Origin: Acidimicrobiia bacterium
GTDB lineage: Bacteria > Actinomycetota > Acidimicrobiia > Acidimicrobiales > Bin134
DNA length: 64,000 nucleotides
Assembly (NCBI GenBank): GCA_009842675.1
Contig: VYEX01000002.1
Location: 7,592-71,591, forward strand
Direction: 5' to 3'
Under the pieces are notes generated by a model that was given only the letters and a program-made list of their open reading frames with translations, was not told where the DNA came from and searched no databases. Every line of letters begins with the position of its first letter. Position 1 is the stretch's first letter. Positions 24,172 to 31,611 of the stretch are shown one piece after another. The position numbers were made by a program, and so were the translations under genes.

Positions 24172-25482
24172 TCAGGGGCTGCGCTCAGGCGGTGGTGCCG
24201 TGATCGCATGGATTGGTGATCCTCCAGACCCCGAGCGCAGCACCATGCTGGGCACGTATCGAGGACCGGTGGTTGAGCTGCCAGTGGGGGAGTCTTCCCA
24301 CTCGTAGAGGTGAACTGTGAGGGTGTTCAAGGTTCGGCCAAGGAGCAAAGCGATCGGGTAGGGGCAGCGCAGGAGTAGATGCACCTCGGTCGTCTTCTGC
24401 GAATTCGCAAGGGACCGAATGCGATCAGTGATTTCTCCGACGATGGCTGAGGCCTGGTCAGAGACAAGAAGGTCTGCACTTTGGGACCGGAGGTGGGCTA
24501 TTCCCGCGTAGGTCGCGGTGCTCGATTCGGTCATATCTTCGAATGCAGTGTCACTTCGCTGCGGCAGAAGGTCGACGTAGACGAGCACGGGCCCGCGTTC
24601 CTGCTCTCTTGTAGTGAGCACATCGAAGTCGAATAGGCTGCTCGGGCCCGGTGTTGGTGCCTGTCCGGTCAATGACCAAATGTGGCCTTGGGTGTCGACC
24701 ACTTCAACTCTTCCGATGAGGGTGGTAGGGATAGCCGCGCCTAGTGCACAGGCGACTGATAGGTGGGCGCCACCGCGAATCCGGATGGCGTCGGCGCCAG
24801 CGATCGTCAGTAGCTCTGGCAACTGGCCAAGAAAGAGGCTGAGGTCCTCTAGCCCACTGGCGTGAGGGCGACGCTCCCCGGCGACAGGAGGTCGCAAGCG
24901 GAGTACGAGGTCGCCATCAAACTGCGAGGCTGATGGTGGGACGCGAGTCTGAATGTCAAACACGAGCATTCCGCCCGCGTCCTTGATTGAACTTCGTATC
25001 TGCATCATTCGACGCCGACTCAGCGAAATAGCCAGTGTGGCTTGGTCTTCGGGGCCAACTGCCTTCTGTTGGTTGAGCCCCTCTAGGGTTCCGGACTCCA
25101 GTTTGAGGAGTTGGTCAGGAGCCGAGTAGTCGAGTTCCCCGGACTCGTCTTGCTTCTCAACCACCGACCCGATCGCCAATGTGAAGGTCGGATTGCCTTC
25201 GAGGTCTAGGAGGCAGGGCAATTCGATGTCGCTGATCACTTCAGAGTGTTCAATCTCTGGGGTGATGAGAAGGACTGCCCCCGAGAGGCCAGAGGCCAGT
25301 GCCTCTTGGAGCCGCCGCTTGGTATCTCCGGGAGGGAGGTCAGTTAGGTCGTGCCAGACGGGTATTCCCGCAGCTCGAAGGGCCCACGCTAGGTCTGTGG
25401 CAATCTCCAGCCCGTCGCTCTGGCGATACGAAATGAATACCGGACCGAGCGGGTCTACGTCTGCGGCTAGGTTCTGCCCCAT
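24172..25482 (-). CDS. CBASS effector with TIR and SAVED domains
   Basis: 436 residues. The TIR domain (about 14-150) begins with VFISYRQSDG and has a candidate catalytic Glu at 87 (SDIELPC); TIR effectors of this kind degrade NAD+. The C-terminal SAVED domain (about 230-430) shows FDIQTRV, ADAIRIRGGAHLSVACALG and the late PYPIALLLGRTLN motif, and should bind the cyclic oligonucleotide. It is first in the operon, followed by the CD-NTase and Cap2. I chose the ATG at 25480-25482 because AGAGGAG lies 4 bases upstream. The longer frame starts with TTG at 25536 and has no usable spacing. Confidence 0.88.
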   Translation of the reverse strand: MGQNLAADVDPLGPVFISYRQSDGLEIATDLAWALRAAGIPVWHDLTDLPPGDTKRRLQEALASGLSGAVLLITPEIEHSEVISDIELPCLLDLEGNPTFTLAIGSVVEKQDESGELDYSAPDQLLKLESGTLEGLNQQKAVGPEDQATLAISLSRRRMMQIRSSIKDAGGMLVFDIQTRVPPSASQFDGDLVLRLRPPVAGERRPHASGLEDLSLFLGQLPELLTIAGADAIRIRGGAHLSVACALGAAIPTTLIGRVEVVDTQGHIWSLTGQAPTPGPSSLFDFDVLTTREQERGPVLVYVDLLPQRSDTAFEDMTESSTATYAGIAHLRSQSADLLVSDQASAIVGEITDRIRSLANSQKTTEVHLLLRCPYPIALLLGRTLNTLTVHLYEWEDSPTGSSTTGPRYVPSMVLRSGSGGSPIHAITAPPPERSP

Positions 25483-25681
25483 CAAACTCCTCTCAGCCAG
25501 AGCCTGGCCAAAGGCCGAATAACGTTCATGTAACAACTCCCTTGTAAGTTTGGTGATGATACCCGGACCAAGTGACAGTTCCTACCGCCCCTTTCAGGCG
25601 GAGGCCTCTTGGGCACCAGACTGGGAAGAAATACCGACGCCACAATTCAGAGGCCGCCCTCATAAGGAACTATTAGTTGCG

Positions 25682-25693
25682 ACTCATATGAGT
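25682..25693. promoter_or_regulatory. Perfect 12-bp palindrome upstream of the toxin gene, possible HigA operator
   Basis: ACTCATATGAGT is its own reverse complement and ends 18 bases before the toxin GTG. Antitoxins of the Xre type autoregulate by binding such palindromes over their promoters. It lies in the 229-base region shared with the divergent CBASS operon. The rest of that region holds only a weak CCGCC/GGCGG hairpin at 25585-25601; I see no convincing -35/-10 pair. Confidence 0.45.
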
Positions 25694-25711
25694 TGGGAGT
25701 AGTGTTTCCTT

Positions 25712-26062
25712 GTGTGGAAGATCGAGGTCACGCAGGAGTTCGAGGATTGGTGGCACACCCTCTCGGACAAGGGCCAAGATCGACTCCGAGGTGCTCTCAG
25801 CGTATTGTCTCAGAGGGGGCCTGGTACCGGGCGTCCACTGGTCGAGACTCTCTCCGACAGTCGTTATCCAAATATGAAAGAACTGCGGGTTGGAACGGTA
25901 CGCGTCCTATTCGCCTTCGACCCCTTGCGAAACGCCGTACTGCTGATCGGTGGCGACAAGCGCGGAAGATGGAGCACGTGGTACAAGCAGGCCATTCCCA
26001 AGGCCGATGATCTTTACGACAAGCACCTCAACGAACTTCGAGAAAAAGGACTAATTCAATGA
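25712..26062 (+). CDS. HigB/Gp49-like (RelE superfamily) toxin
   Basis: 116 residues from a GTG. The sequence WKIEVTQEFEDWW...LSDKGQDRLRGALSVLSQRGPGTGRPLVETL and the later YPNMKELRVGTVRVLFAFDP and LLIGGDKRGRW match the phage Gp49-like/HigB toxins, ribosome-dependent mRNA interferases. The basic KELR and DKRGRW segments are the usual RNA-contacting parts. The ATGA overlap with the antitoxin gene at 26059 shows co-translation. Toxin first, antitoxin second is the typical hig order. Confidence 0.85.
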   Translation: MWKIEVTQEFEDWWHTLSDKGQDRLRGALSVLSQRGPGTGRPLVETLSDSRYPNMKELRVGTVRVLFAFDPLRNAVLLIGGDKRGRWSTWYKQAIPKADDLYDKHLNELREKGLIQ

Positions 26063-26433
26063 CCACTAAGAGTTTTGACGAACTTGCCGAACCTATTGAT
26101 GCTGATCCAGTGCGCAGCGCCCGGGCGGAGGCTTACAAGCAGGAGATGGAGGCAAAGATCTTCGCCCACCAACTGGCGGAACTGCGCAGCGAGCTTGGCA
26201 TCAATCAGGTTGACCTGGCCCGGAAGCTCGGCATCACCCAGGGCGGGGTATCCAGGCTTGAGCGGTCGGTTGATCCCAAACTGTCGACACTGTGCAAGCT
26301 GACTTCCGCACTGGGTGGAACACTCCACATTGAGATCAGTGTCGGCGGACGCACTGTCAGCCTCCTGCATCCATCGTCTTCGGGATCATCGTCTCAGGCC
26401 GATTCAGACGATCCCGCCCCCGTCCCTGCCTAA
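26059..26433 (+). CDS. HigA/Xre-type antitoxin
   Basis: 124 residues. The helix-turn-helix spans about residues 35-90: HQLAELRSELGINQVDLARKLGITQGGVSRLE is a classic Xre domain split here by a canonical turn. The N-terminus may contact the toxin; the C-terminal tail is Ser/Pro-rich and disordered. It should neutralise the upstream toxin and repress the pair. The TAA stop overlaps the TAG stop of the convergent aldolase in a CTAA, so the island abuts the inositol operon with no spacer. Confidence 0.88.
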   Translation: MTTKSFDELAEPIDADPVRSARAEAYKQEMEAKIFAHQLAELRSELGINQVDLARKLGITQGGVSRLERSVDPKLSTLCKLTSALGGTLHIEISVGGRTVSLLHPSSSGSSSQADSDDPAPVPA

Positions 26434-27278
26434 TCCACTAGCTCGCGTAATGCGGCCAGGCGGGGGGCTATCAGATCAGCGATGACCTTGGGACGGTCGG
26501 CGGGAGGGGCCAAGGCGGCTTCGCCCCACAGGGCTCGGCCGACGGTGAATCCGGCGCAGCCTGAGGTCATGGCAACATCCAGTTGGGCGTGGTAGCTGTC
26601 GAAGGTGCCGCCGCCTGAAAGCAGGGTCCAGGGCATGTCGCATCGTTTGGTGATTTCCCAGCAGGTCGCGGCCCACCGGGCCGGTTCGGGGTCGTGGACG
26701 GGATCGACGGGGAAGGGCAGCTTCAACACGTCGACTCCCATGGGGGCGAAACGGTCCACGGTCTCAAGCACTATCTGGGGTCGCACCGTTGGGTCATCGA
26801 GGCCATAGAAAAGCGGTTCCACCAGCAAGGGGATGCCTACTCTGCGGCACTCGGCCAGGATTTCGGCCGTAGCCCGCTCTTGGGCGGCGGCATGGGGGCG
26901 GTCGGGCCGGTAGAGCACCAGCAGTTTGGCCGTGTCCGCGCCACAATCGGCGGCGGCCTGTACCGACCAGCCTTCCAGCAAGGTGACGGGGGCGGCTTCG
27001 GGATCGGCCATGTAACCCTGGGTCTCCAGTGCGGCGGTGAAGCCCACGCCGGGAGGAAGGGTGCCGTCGAGCAGCTGGGGGATGGAGTACTCGGGCTCCA
27101 GCATCACTCCGGTGGCTCCAGAGGCCAATCCGGCCACCAGGTCGCGCTTGAGATCGACGATGGCGTCGCTAGTCACCGAGTCGGGATTGTCCGGCGCCAG
27201 AACGCTGCGCAGCGAGTCCCGGTGGTCGATGGCCAGCACTGCGAATCGCCCGTTGTGGGTGAGGTCGGCAACGCCCAT
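26430..27278 (-). CDS. LacD-type class I aldolase of the inositol operon
   Basis: 282 residues. TIM-barrel aldolase of the LacD/tagatose-bisphosphate aldolase family with the early FAVLAIDHRDSLR segment and a candidate Schiff-base Lys186 in DVLKLPFPVD. As the last gene of an operon with iolB, C, D and G it probably cleaves 2-deoxy-5-keto-gluconate 6-phosphate into dihydroxyacetone phosphate and malonate semialdehyde. In Bacillus that step is done by the unrelated class II aldolase IolJ. The ATG at 27278 lies one base after the iolB stop. The role is inferred from context; a related sugar-phosphate aldol is possible. Confidence 0.78.
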   Translation of the reverse strand: MGVADLTHNGRFAVLAIDHRDSLRSVLAPDNPDSVTSDAIVDLKRDLVAGLASGATGVMLEPEYSIPQLLDGTLPPGVGFTAALETQGYMADPEAAPVTLLEGWSVQAAADCGADTAKLLVLYRPDRPHAAAQERATAEILAECRRVGIPLLVEPLFYGLDDPTVRPQIVLETVDRFAPMGVDVLKLPFPVDPVHDPEPARWAATCWEITKRCDMPWTLLSGGGTFDSYHAQLDVAMTSGCAGFTVGRALWGEAALAPPADRPKVIADLIAPRLAALRELVD

Positions 27279-27279
27279 G

Positions 27280-28137
27280 TCAGTTGGAGGGTACCGCGCC
27301 GGCCACCGGGAGGGTCCAGGCACCAGCGCCCCAGTCGGATTCGATCCAGGTGTGCTCGGCGGCGAAGCAGGGGGGAGTGCGGCGCTCGTCTCCAATCAGC
27401 TCCCCAGCCAGGTAGTTGAGGAAGTACATGTTGGAGCTGGGACAGGCCACCGACGTGTGGTAGCCCTTGGGCACCAGCACCGCATCGCCGTCGCGGGCCA
27501 CCACCGCTTCGTCGAATTCCTCCTCGGTGCGCCAGTTCCGGTGCATGCAATAGCCCTCGGGACGGTCCAGGCGGAAGTAGTACACCTCCTCCAGATACGG
27601 CGAGCCGTCGCGGCCGTCGTGGCAGTGGGGCGGCCACCCCGACCAGGTGCCCCGAGGGACAAACACCTCGTAGAGGATCAGCTTCTCCGCGGGCAGGGGA
27701 TGGGCCAGCGAGTGGACCACCTGGCGGTAGGCCTGGCCGCCACCCCGGATCTCCACCTTCATCTCCGAGGGCTCGAAGACCCGGGCCGGATATCGGCCCT
27801 CAGCGGGGGCCGAGCCCACTGCGGCGGTCAAAGAACCCTCAGTGGTGATCTCATAGGGCGTGCCCGGGGGCAGATACACGATTCGCCCCAGCTCCTCGAA
27901 CACCGACGTGCGGCTGATGGCGGTGTCGATGTCGCCGGCTTGCACCCGTCCCGAGCCGGATAGCGGAACGATGGCGGTCTCCCGATCGGACTCGACTCCC
28001 GACCAGGGATCGGCTGGGGTGATTTCCACCACTGAGAAGGCCACGTTGTCCCACCCGGCCGAATCCGGGGTGATGTCCAGAACCCTCCCGGGTCCCGGCT
28101 GGGGTCGGATGGGTCCTGATGCGGGGGCGGTCGCCAT
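27280..28137 (-). CDS. iolB: 5-deoxy-glucuronate isomerase (IolB)
   Basis: 285 residues, a bicupin. It isomerises 5-deoxyglucuronate to 2-deoxy-5-keto-gluconate in myo-inositol catabolism. Family features visible are the metal-binding PPHCHDGRDGSPYLEEVYYFR stretch (His, His, Glu) and the late GYHTSVACPSSNMYFLNYLAG. Two ATGs compete: that at 28143 overlaps the upstream stop in an ATGA but abuts AGGAGG, while that at 28137 has the ideal 6-base spacing, so I chose the latter. Confidence 0.95.
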   Translation of the reverse strand: MATAPASGPIRPQPGPGRVLDITPDSAGWDNVAFSVVEITPADPWSGVESDRETAIVPLSGSGRVQAGDIDTAISRTSVFEELGRIVYLPPGTPYEITTEGSLTAAVGSAPAEGRYPARVFEPSEMKVEIRGGGQAYRQVVHSLAHPLPAEKLILYEVFVPRGTWSGWPPHCHDGRDGSPYLEEVYYFRLDRPEGYCMHRNWRTEEEFDEAVVARDGDAVLVPKGYHTSVACPSSNMYFLNYLAGELIGDERRTPPCFAAEHTWIESDWGAGAWTLPVAGAVPSN

Positions 28138-28139
28138 GG

Positions 28140-29120
28140 TCATCCTCCTAGTCCTGCCGGAACAAGATCGCCAGCATCAATCTCTTGCTTGAACCGTTCC
28201 AGCAATTCCCGGGTTCCCAGCGGCTCATAGCCCAAGATCTGAGTGGTGCGAGGAGTGCGTATGGTGGTGTCGTGAGGGACGCGGGCACCGCCCAGCAATG
28301 CCATCATCTCCGGGTCGGGCGGCACCGACCTCAGCAGCGACGGGTCGTGGCCGAACACCTCACAGGCCATCTGGGCCAGCTCCATCCGTCCCGCCGGCTG
28401 GGCACCGCAGCAGTGGAAGATGCCATCGGCATCGTCGCTTGATGCCATCAGCCACATGACCTCAGCACACTCGCTGGCCAGGCTGGGGGTGGCCGTCATG
28501 TTGATGTCGTCGCCCTCCCACACCCCGAACGGCTTTCCTTGAGAAACGGCATCGAGCACGGTGGTGACGAAGTAGCCGAATCCGGGGTCTTGGCCCCGCG
28601 GCATCTCGTCTCGGGCCCAGTGGACCCCGTTCACCGCCGATACTCGTGCCACCGCGGCCCGGTCGGCCCGCAGAAGGGCAGCCTGCTCGCTGAGGGCCTT
28701 CAGCACGCCGTAGTAGTTCACCGGGTTGGGCGGGGTGTGCTCGTCGGCCCCGGTCTGGGTTCCGTCGAACACCCAGTCGGTGGAAACCAAGATGAGCTTG
28801 GCTCCGGCCCGGTTGGCTGCTTCGGCCAGGGTGAGCGTGGCGTCCACGTAACTGCGCCAGGCCAGCTCCCGCTGGGCGTAGATCCCGGCCAAGTCGTTGA
28901 GGATCATGGAGTGGACGATCACGTCGGGGTCGAATTGGGCCACGCTGGCCAGCACCGCGTCGGCCTCCAGCAAGTCCAACGGCTCTGTGGTGTAGCCCTG
29001 GGGGCTGTCGGGCACGAAGGAGTGGACGGGGCAGTGAACGGTGGCCCGGTGGCGCTCGGCGAACACCTTGACGATGTTGGAGCCGAGGAATCCCGTACCC
29101 CCGGTGACGTAGGCCCGCAC
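28140..29120 (-). CDS. RmlD-like NAD(P)-dependent sugar reductase/epimerase
   Basis: 326 residues. An extended SDR with the GGTGFLG cofactor motif at residues 7-13, STDWVF and the active-site YYGVLK (Tyr, Lys). The closest look is to dTDP-4-dehydrorhamnose reductase. It is not part of the classical Iol pathway. Its place between iolG and iolB suggests a stereospecific reduction or oxidation of an inositol isomer or derivative. GTG start with GGAGAGGAAGG upstream. Confidence 0.78.
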   Translation of the reverse strand: MRAYVTGGTGFLGSNIVKVFAERHRATVHCPVHSFVPDSPQGYTTEPLDLLEADAVLASVAQFDPDVIVHSMILNDLAGIYAQRELAWRSYVDATLTLAEAANRAGAKLILVSTDWVFDGTQTGADEHTPPNPVNYYGVLKALSEQAALLRADRAAVARVSAVNGVHWARDEMPRGQDPGFGYFVTTVLDAVSQGKPFGVWEGDDINMTATPSLASECAEVMWLMASSDDADGIFHCCGAQPAGRMELAQMACEVFGHDPSLLRSVPPDPEMMALLGGARVPHDTTIRTPRTTQILGYEPLGTRELLERFKQEIDAGDLVPAGLGG

Positions 29121-29176
29121 TGCTCAGCCTTCCTCTCCGGCTTGGGGCCAATCGCTAGTCATGCTTCTCTCCATAG

Positions 29177-30184
29177 TCAGCCGATCTCGTCGACACGCAC
29201 GGGCCGCTGTTCTCTTACCGAGCGCCATGCGGCCAGTCCGATGACCAATGGGGCCCGCCCATCGGCCAGGGTGACCGGCGAGGGGGCACCCTTCATCATG
29301 TCGGCGAAGGCGGCCCATTCAGCCAGGTACGAGGGGATGTATCGCTCCAAAAAGAAATAGGGCAGCGTCGGGCTGTGCGATCCGTCGGCTGTCCGGGTCA
29401 CCGCGGTGGCGGTCAGGGGGTTCTCGGAAGCGGCCATCCCCGCCGAACCAAACGCTTCCACCCGCTGGTCGTAGCCGTAGACCGCCTGGCGGCTGTTGTC
29501 GATGGTGCTGATGGCGCCGTTCTCGTGAGTGCAGACGATCACTGCGGTGTCGAGGTCGCCCACTTCCCCGATGGCGTCGTCGATCAGCACCCCACCGGTG
29601 GCATAGACCTCGGTCACCTCGCTCCCGGTGATGAAGCGGATCATGTCGAAGTCGTGGATGGTCATGTCACAGAAAATGCCGCCGGACTCATCCAGATACA
29701 TAAGCGGAGGGGGCTCGGGATCGCGGCTGGACACCCGCACCAGATGGACGTCGCCCAAGTCGCCCGCGGCCACTCGGTCGTGCACGTAGCGGTGGCTGGG
29801 GTCGAAGCGCCGGTTGAATCCCACTTGCACCGGGATGCCCGCGGCCTGGGCCGCGGCGATGCCCCGGTCGACGTCGGCAAGGTTGAGAGCCAGCGGCTTC
29901 TCTACAAAGACGGCCTTGCCGGCCTCAGCGGCGGCCACCAGAAGGTCGATATGGGTGTGGGTGGAGGAGCAGATGGCCACCGCGTCCACATCGTCGGCCT
30001 TCAAGATCTCCTCGGGGGCCGCGGCATGGCGCGCTCCCAATTCATCGGCAACCGCGGCCGCGGCGGCGTCGACCACGTCATAGACAGCGGCCAACTCGGC
30101 GCTGGGCACCTGCTTGGCGATCAGCTCGGCGTGCATCCTCCCGATCCGCCCGCAGCCCAAGACCCCGATTCGCACCGAGCTCAT
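29177..30184 (-). CDS. iolG: Inositol 2-dehydrogenase (IolG)
   Basis: 335 residues, Gfo/Idh/MocA family. It oxidises myo-inositol to 2-keto-myo-inositol with NAD+. Visible are the GVLGCGRIGRMHA Rossmann motif, EKPLALNL with the catalytic Lys, and GGIFCDMTIHDFDMIRF with the Asp and His of the active site. The ATG at 30184 overlaps the stop of the upstream desaturase-Rieske gene in an ATGA. The frame is open further upstream but inside that gene. Confidence 0.92.
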   Translation of the reverse strand: MSSVRIGVLGCGRIGRMHAELIAKQVPSAELAAVYDVVDAAAAAVADELGARHAAAPEEILKADDVDAVAICSSTHTHIDLLVAAAEAGKAVFVEKPLALNLADVDRGIAAAQAAGIPVQVGFNRRFDPSHRYVHDRVAAGDLGDVHLVRVSSRDPEPPPLMYLDESGGIFCDMTIHDFDMIRFITGSEVTEVYATGGVLIDDAIGEVGDLDTAVIVCTHENGAISTIDNSRQAVYGYDQRVEAFGSAGMAASENPLTATAVTRTADGSHSPTLPYFFLERYIPSYLAEWAAFADMMKGAPSPVTLADGRAPLVIGLAAWRSVREQRPVRVDEIG

Positions 30185-31611
30185 GATCCGGTCTTCTCGG
30201 ATTTCGATTGCAGGCTCGAGACCACTCGTCCGTTGCGAATCTCCACGGAGTACAAGGTAAGGGGATCGGTGGCCGGAAACCGAACCGCCTCGCCGGTTCG
30301 AAGGTCGAAGCGGCCGTTGTGCTTGGGGCACTCCACCAAACAGTCAAGCACCACGCCCTCGGCCAGATAGGCCTGGCCGTGGGTGCAGAGCCCTTCGGTG
30401 CATACCAGGGTGCCGTCGTCTAGTCGGAAGAGGGCGTAAGTCTCGTCGCCCACAACTATTTGGCGGGCCGATCCGGACTCGGGGTCGTTGGCCGGACCGA
30501 GGTCGAACAACCCGTCGTGGCGGTTGCCGGCCCACACGGTGTGCCCGGTGTTGACAAACGATCGTCCAGCTTCGGACACCGTGGGCACGTCGTCGCGGGG
30601 CTTGTCGTAGGTCGGATTCCGCCATTGGCGCAGCAAGGTGGAGAGGATGTCCCGATAGGCCGTCCATGTATTGGGTGAAGCTGGGGCCAAGTGGTCTTTC
30701 ACCTCGTGGTGAAGGGCGGGCAGGGCGTAGTAGGGAACGGTGGGGAAGATGTGGTGCTCAACGTGGTAGTTCATGTTGGAGTACAGGAACCGGAAGACAG
30801 GATTCATGTACACGGTGCGGGTGTTGAGACGGTGGTCGAGCACATCTTCCCGAAGACCGGCGTGCTGGGTGATGGCGAAGAAGATCATCAGCCACGCGCC
30901 GTAGACCGTGGGCAAGCCGACATAGAGCAACGGCACGATGGACCAAATCGCAATCGACCAGGCCGTGACCCCGGCCAATATGGCTATGTAGGCCCGCGAC
31001 TCCCACTTGAGCTTGCCGAGCTCGTCGGCGGGAATGAACGACCGGGCCTCGTCGTCGATGCGCCCCACGGCGTGTTTGGCGGTGCGGATCACCATGTTGG
31101 GCACGTTCAAAACGGGTACGAACAACAACGCGATCGAGGTAGGTGAGGAGGGGCGGGGAAAGATGATCTCGGCGTCGCGGCCCACCACGATGGTGTCGGT
31201 GTGGTGGCGGACGTGCGACCAGCGCCACAGGGTGGGCTGGCGCAACAGCATGAATGAGGCCAAGTAGTACACCACGTCGTTGAGCCACTTGGTCTTGAAG
31301 GCGGTGCCGTGCCCGCACTCATGCCAGCGGGAGTCGCCGGCCCCGCCGTACAGGGCGCCGTAGGCGGCGAAGGCCGGGACCGCCCACCAGGTGCCCAGCG
31401 ACAAGAAGGCCAGATAGCCGAACCCGGCCAAGAGGCCGAGCCAGGCGACGGTATCGAGGGCCGCTCTCGCGTTGCCCCGCTCTTGGAGTTGGCGCAGGCG
31501 CACGGGGTCGATGGGCGGGCGGAACCACTCGGCCTCCACCAACCCGCCGGCTGCGGCCCGGTCTGCTTCGGGGCCTCCGACCCGGTAGTCCCGCCGGTCG
31601 GAACTCACCAT
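30181..31611 (-). CDS. Fused membrane desaturase/hydroxylase and Rieske ferredoxin (MocD-MocE-like)
   Basis: 476 residues. The N-terminal part (about 45-330) is a fatty-acid-desaturase-fold diiron enzyme with hydrophobic segments and the three His boxes HECGH (97-101), HVRHH (133-137) and HVEHH (283-287). The C-terminal part (about 355-465) is a Rieske [2Fe-2S] domain with ligands Cys409, His411, Cys428 and His431 (CTHG, CPKH). In Rhizobium, MocD and MocE are separate proteins that, with a reductase, are thought to demethylate the rhizopine 3-O-methyl-scyllo-inosamine. Here both are one chain inside an inositol operon, so I infer an inositol O-demethylase or hydroxylase with its own electron carrier. 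No MocF-like reductase is visible. The ATG at 31611 overlaps the iolD stop by 7 bases. Confidence 0.88.
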   Translation of the reverse strand: MVSSDRRDYRVGGPEADRAAAGGLVEAEWFRPPIDPVRLRQLQERGNARAALDTVAWLGLLAGFGYLAFLSLGTWWAVPAFAAYGALYGGAGDSRWHECGHGTAFKTKWLNDVVYYLASFMLLRQPTLWRWSHVRHHTDTIVVGRDAEIIFPRPSSPTSIALLFVPVLNVPNMVIRTAKHAVGRIDDEARSFIPADELGKLKWESRAYIAILAGVTAWSIAIWSIVPLLYVGLPTVYGAWLMIFFAITQHAGLREDVLDHRLNTRTVYMNPVFRFLYSNMNYHVEHHIFPTVPYYALPALHHEVKDHLAPASPNTWTAYRDILSTLLRQWRNPTYDKPRDDVPTVSEAGRSFVNTGHTVWAGNRHDGLFDLGPANDPESGSARQIVVGDETYALFRLDDGTLVCTEGLCTHGQAYLAEGVVLDCLVECPKHNGRFDLRTGEAVRFPATDPLTLYSVEIRNGRVVSSLQSKSEKTGS

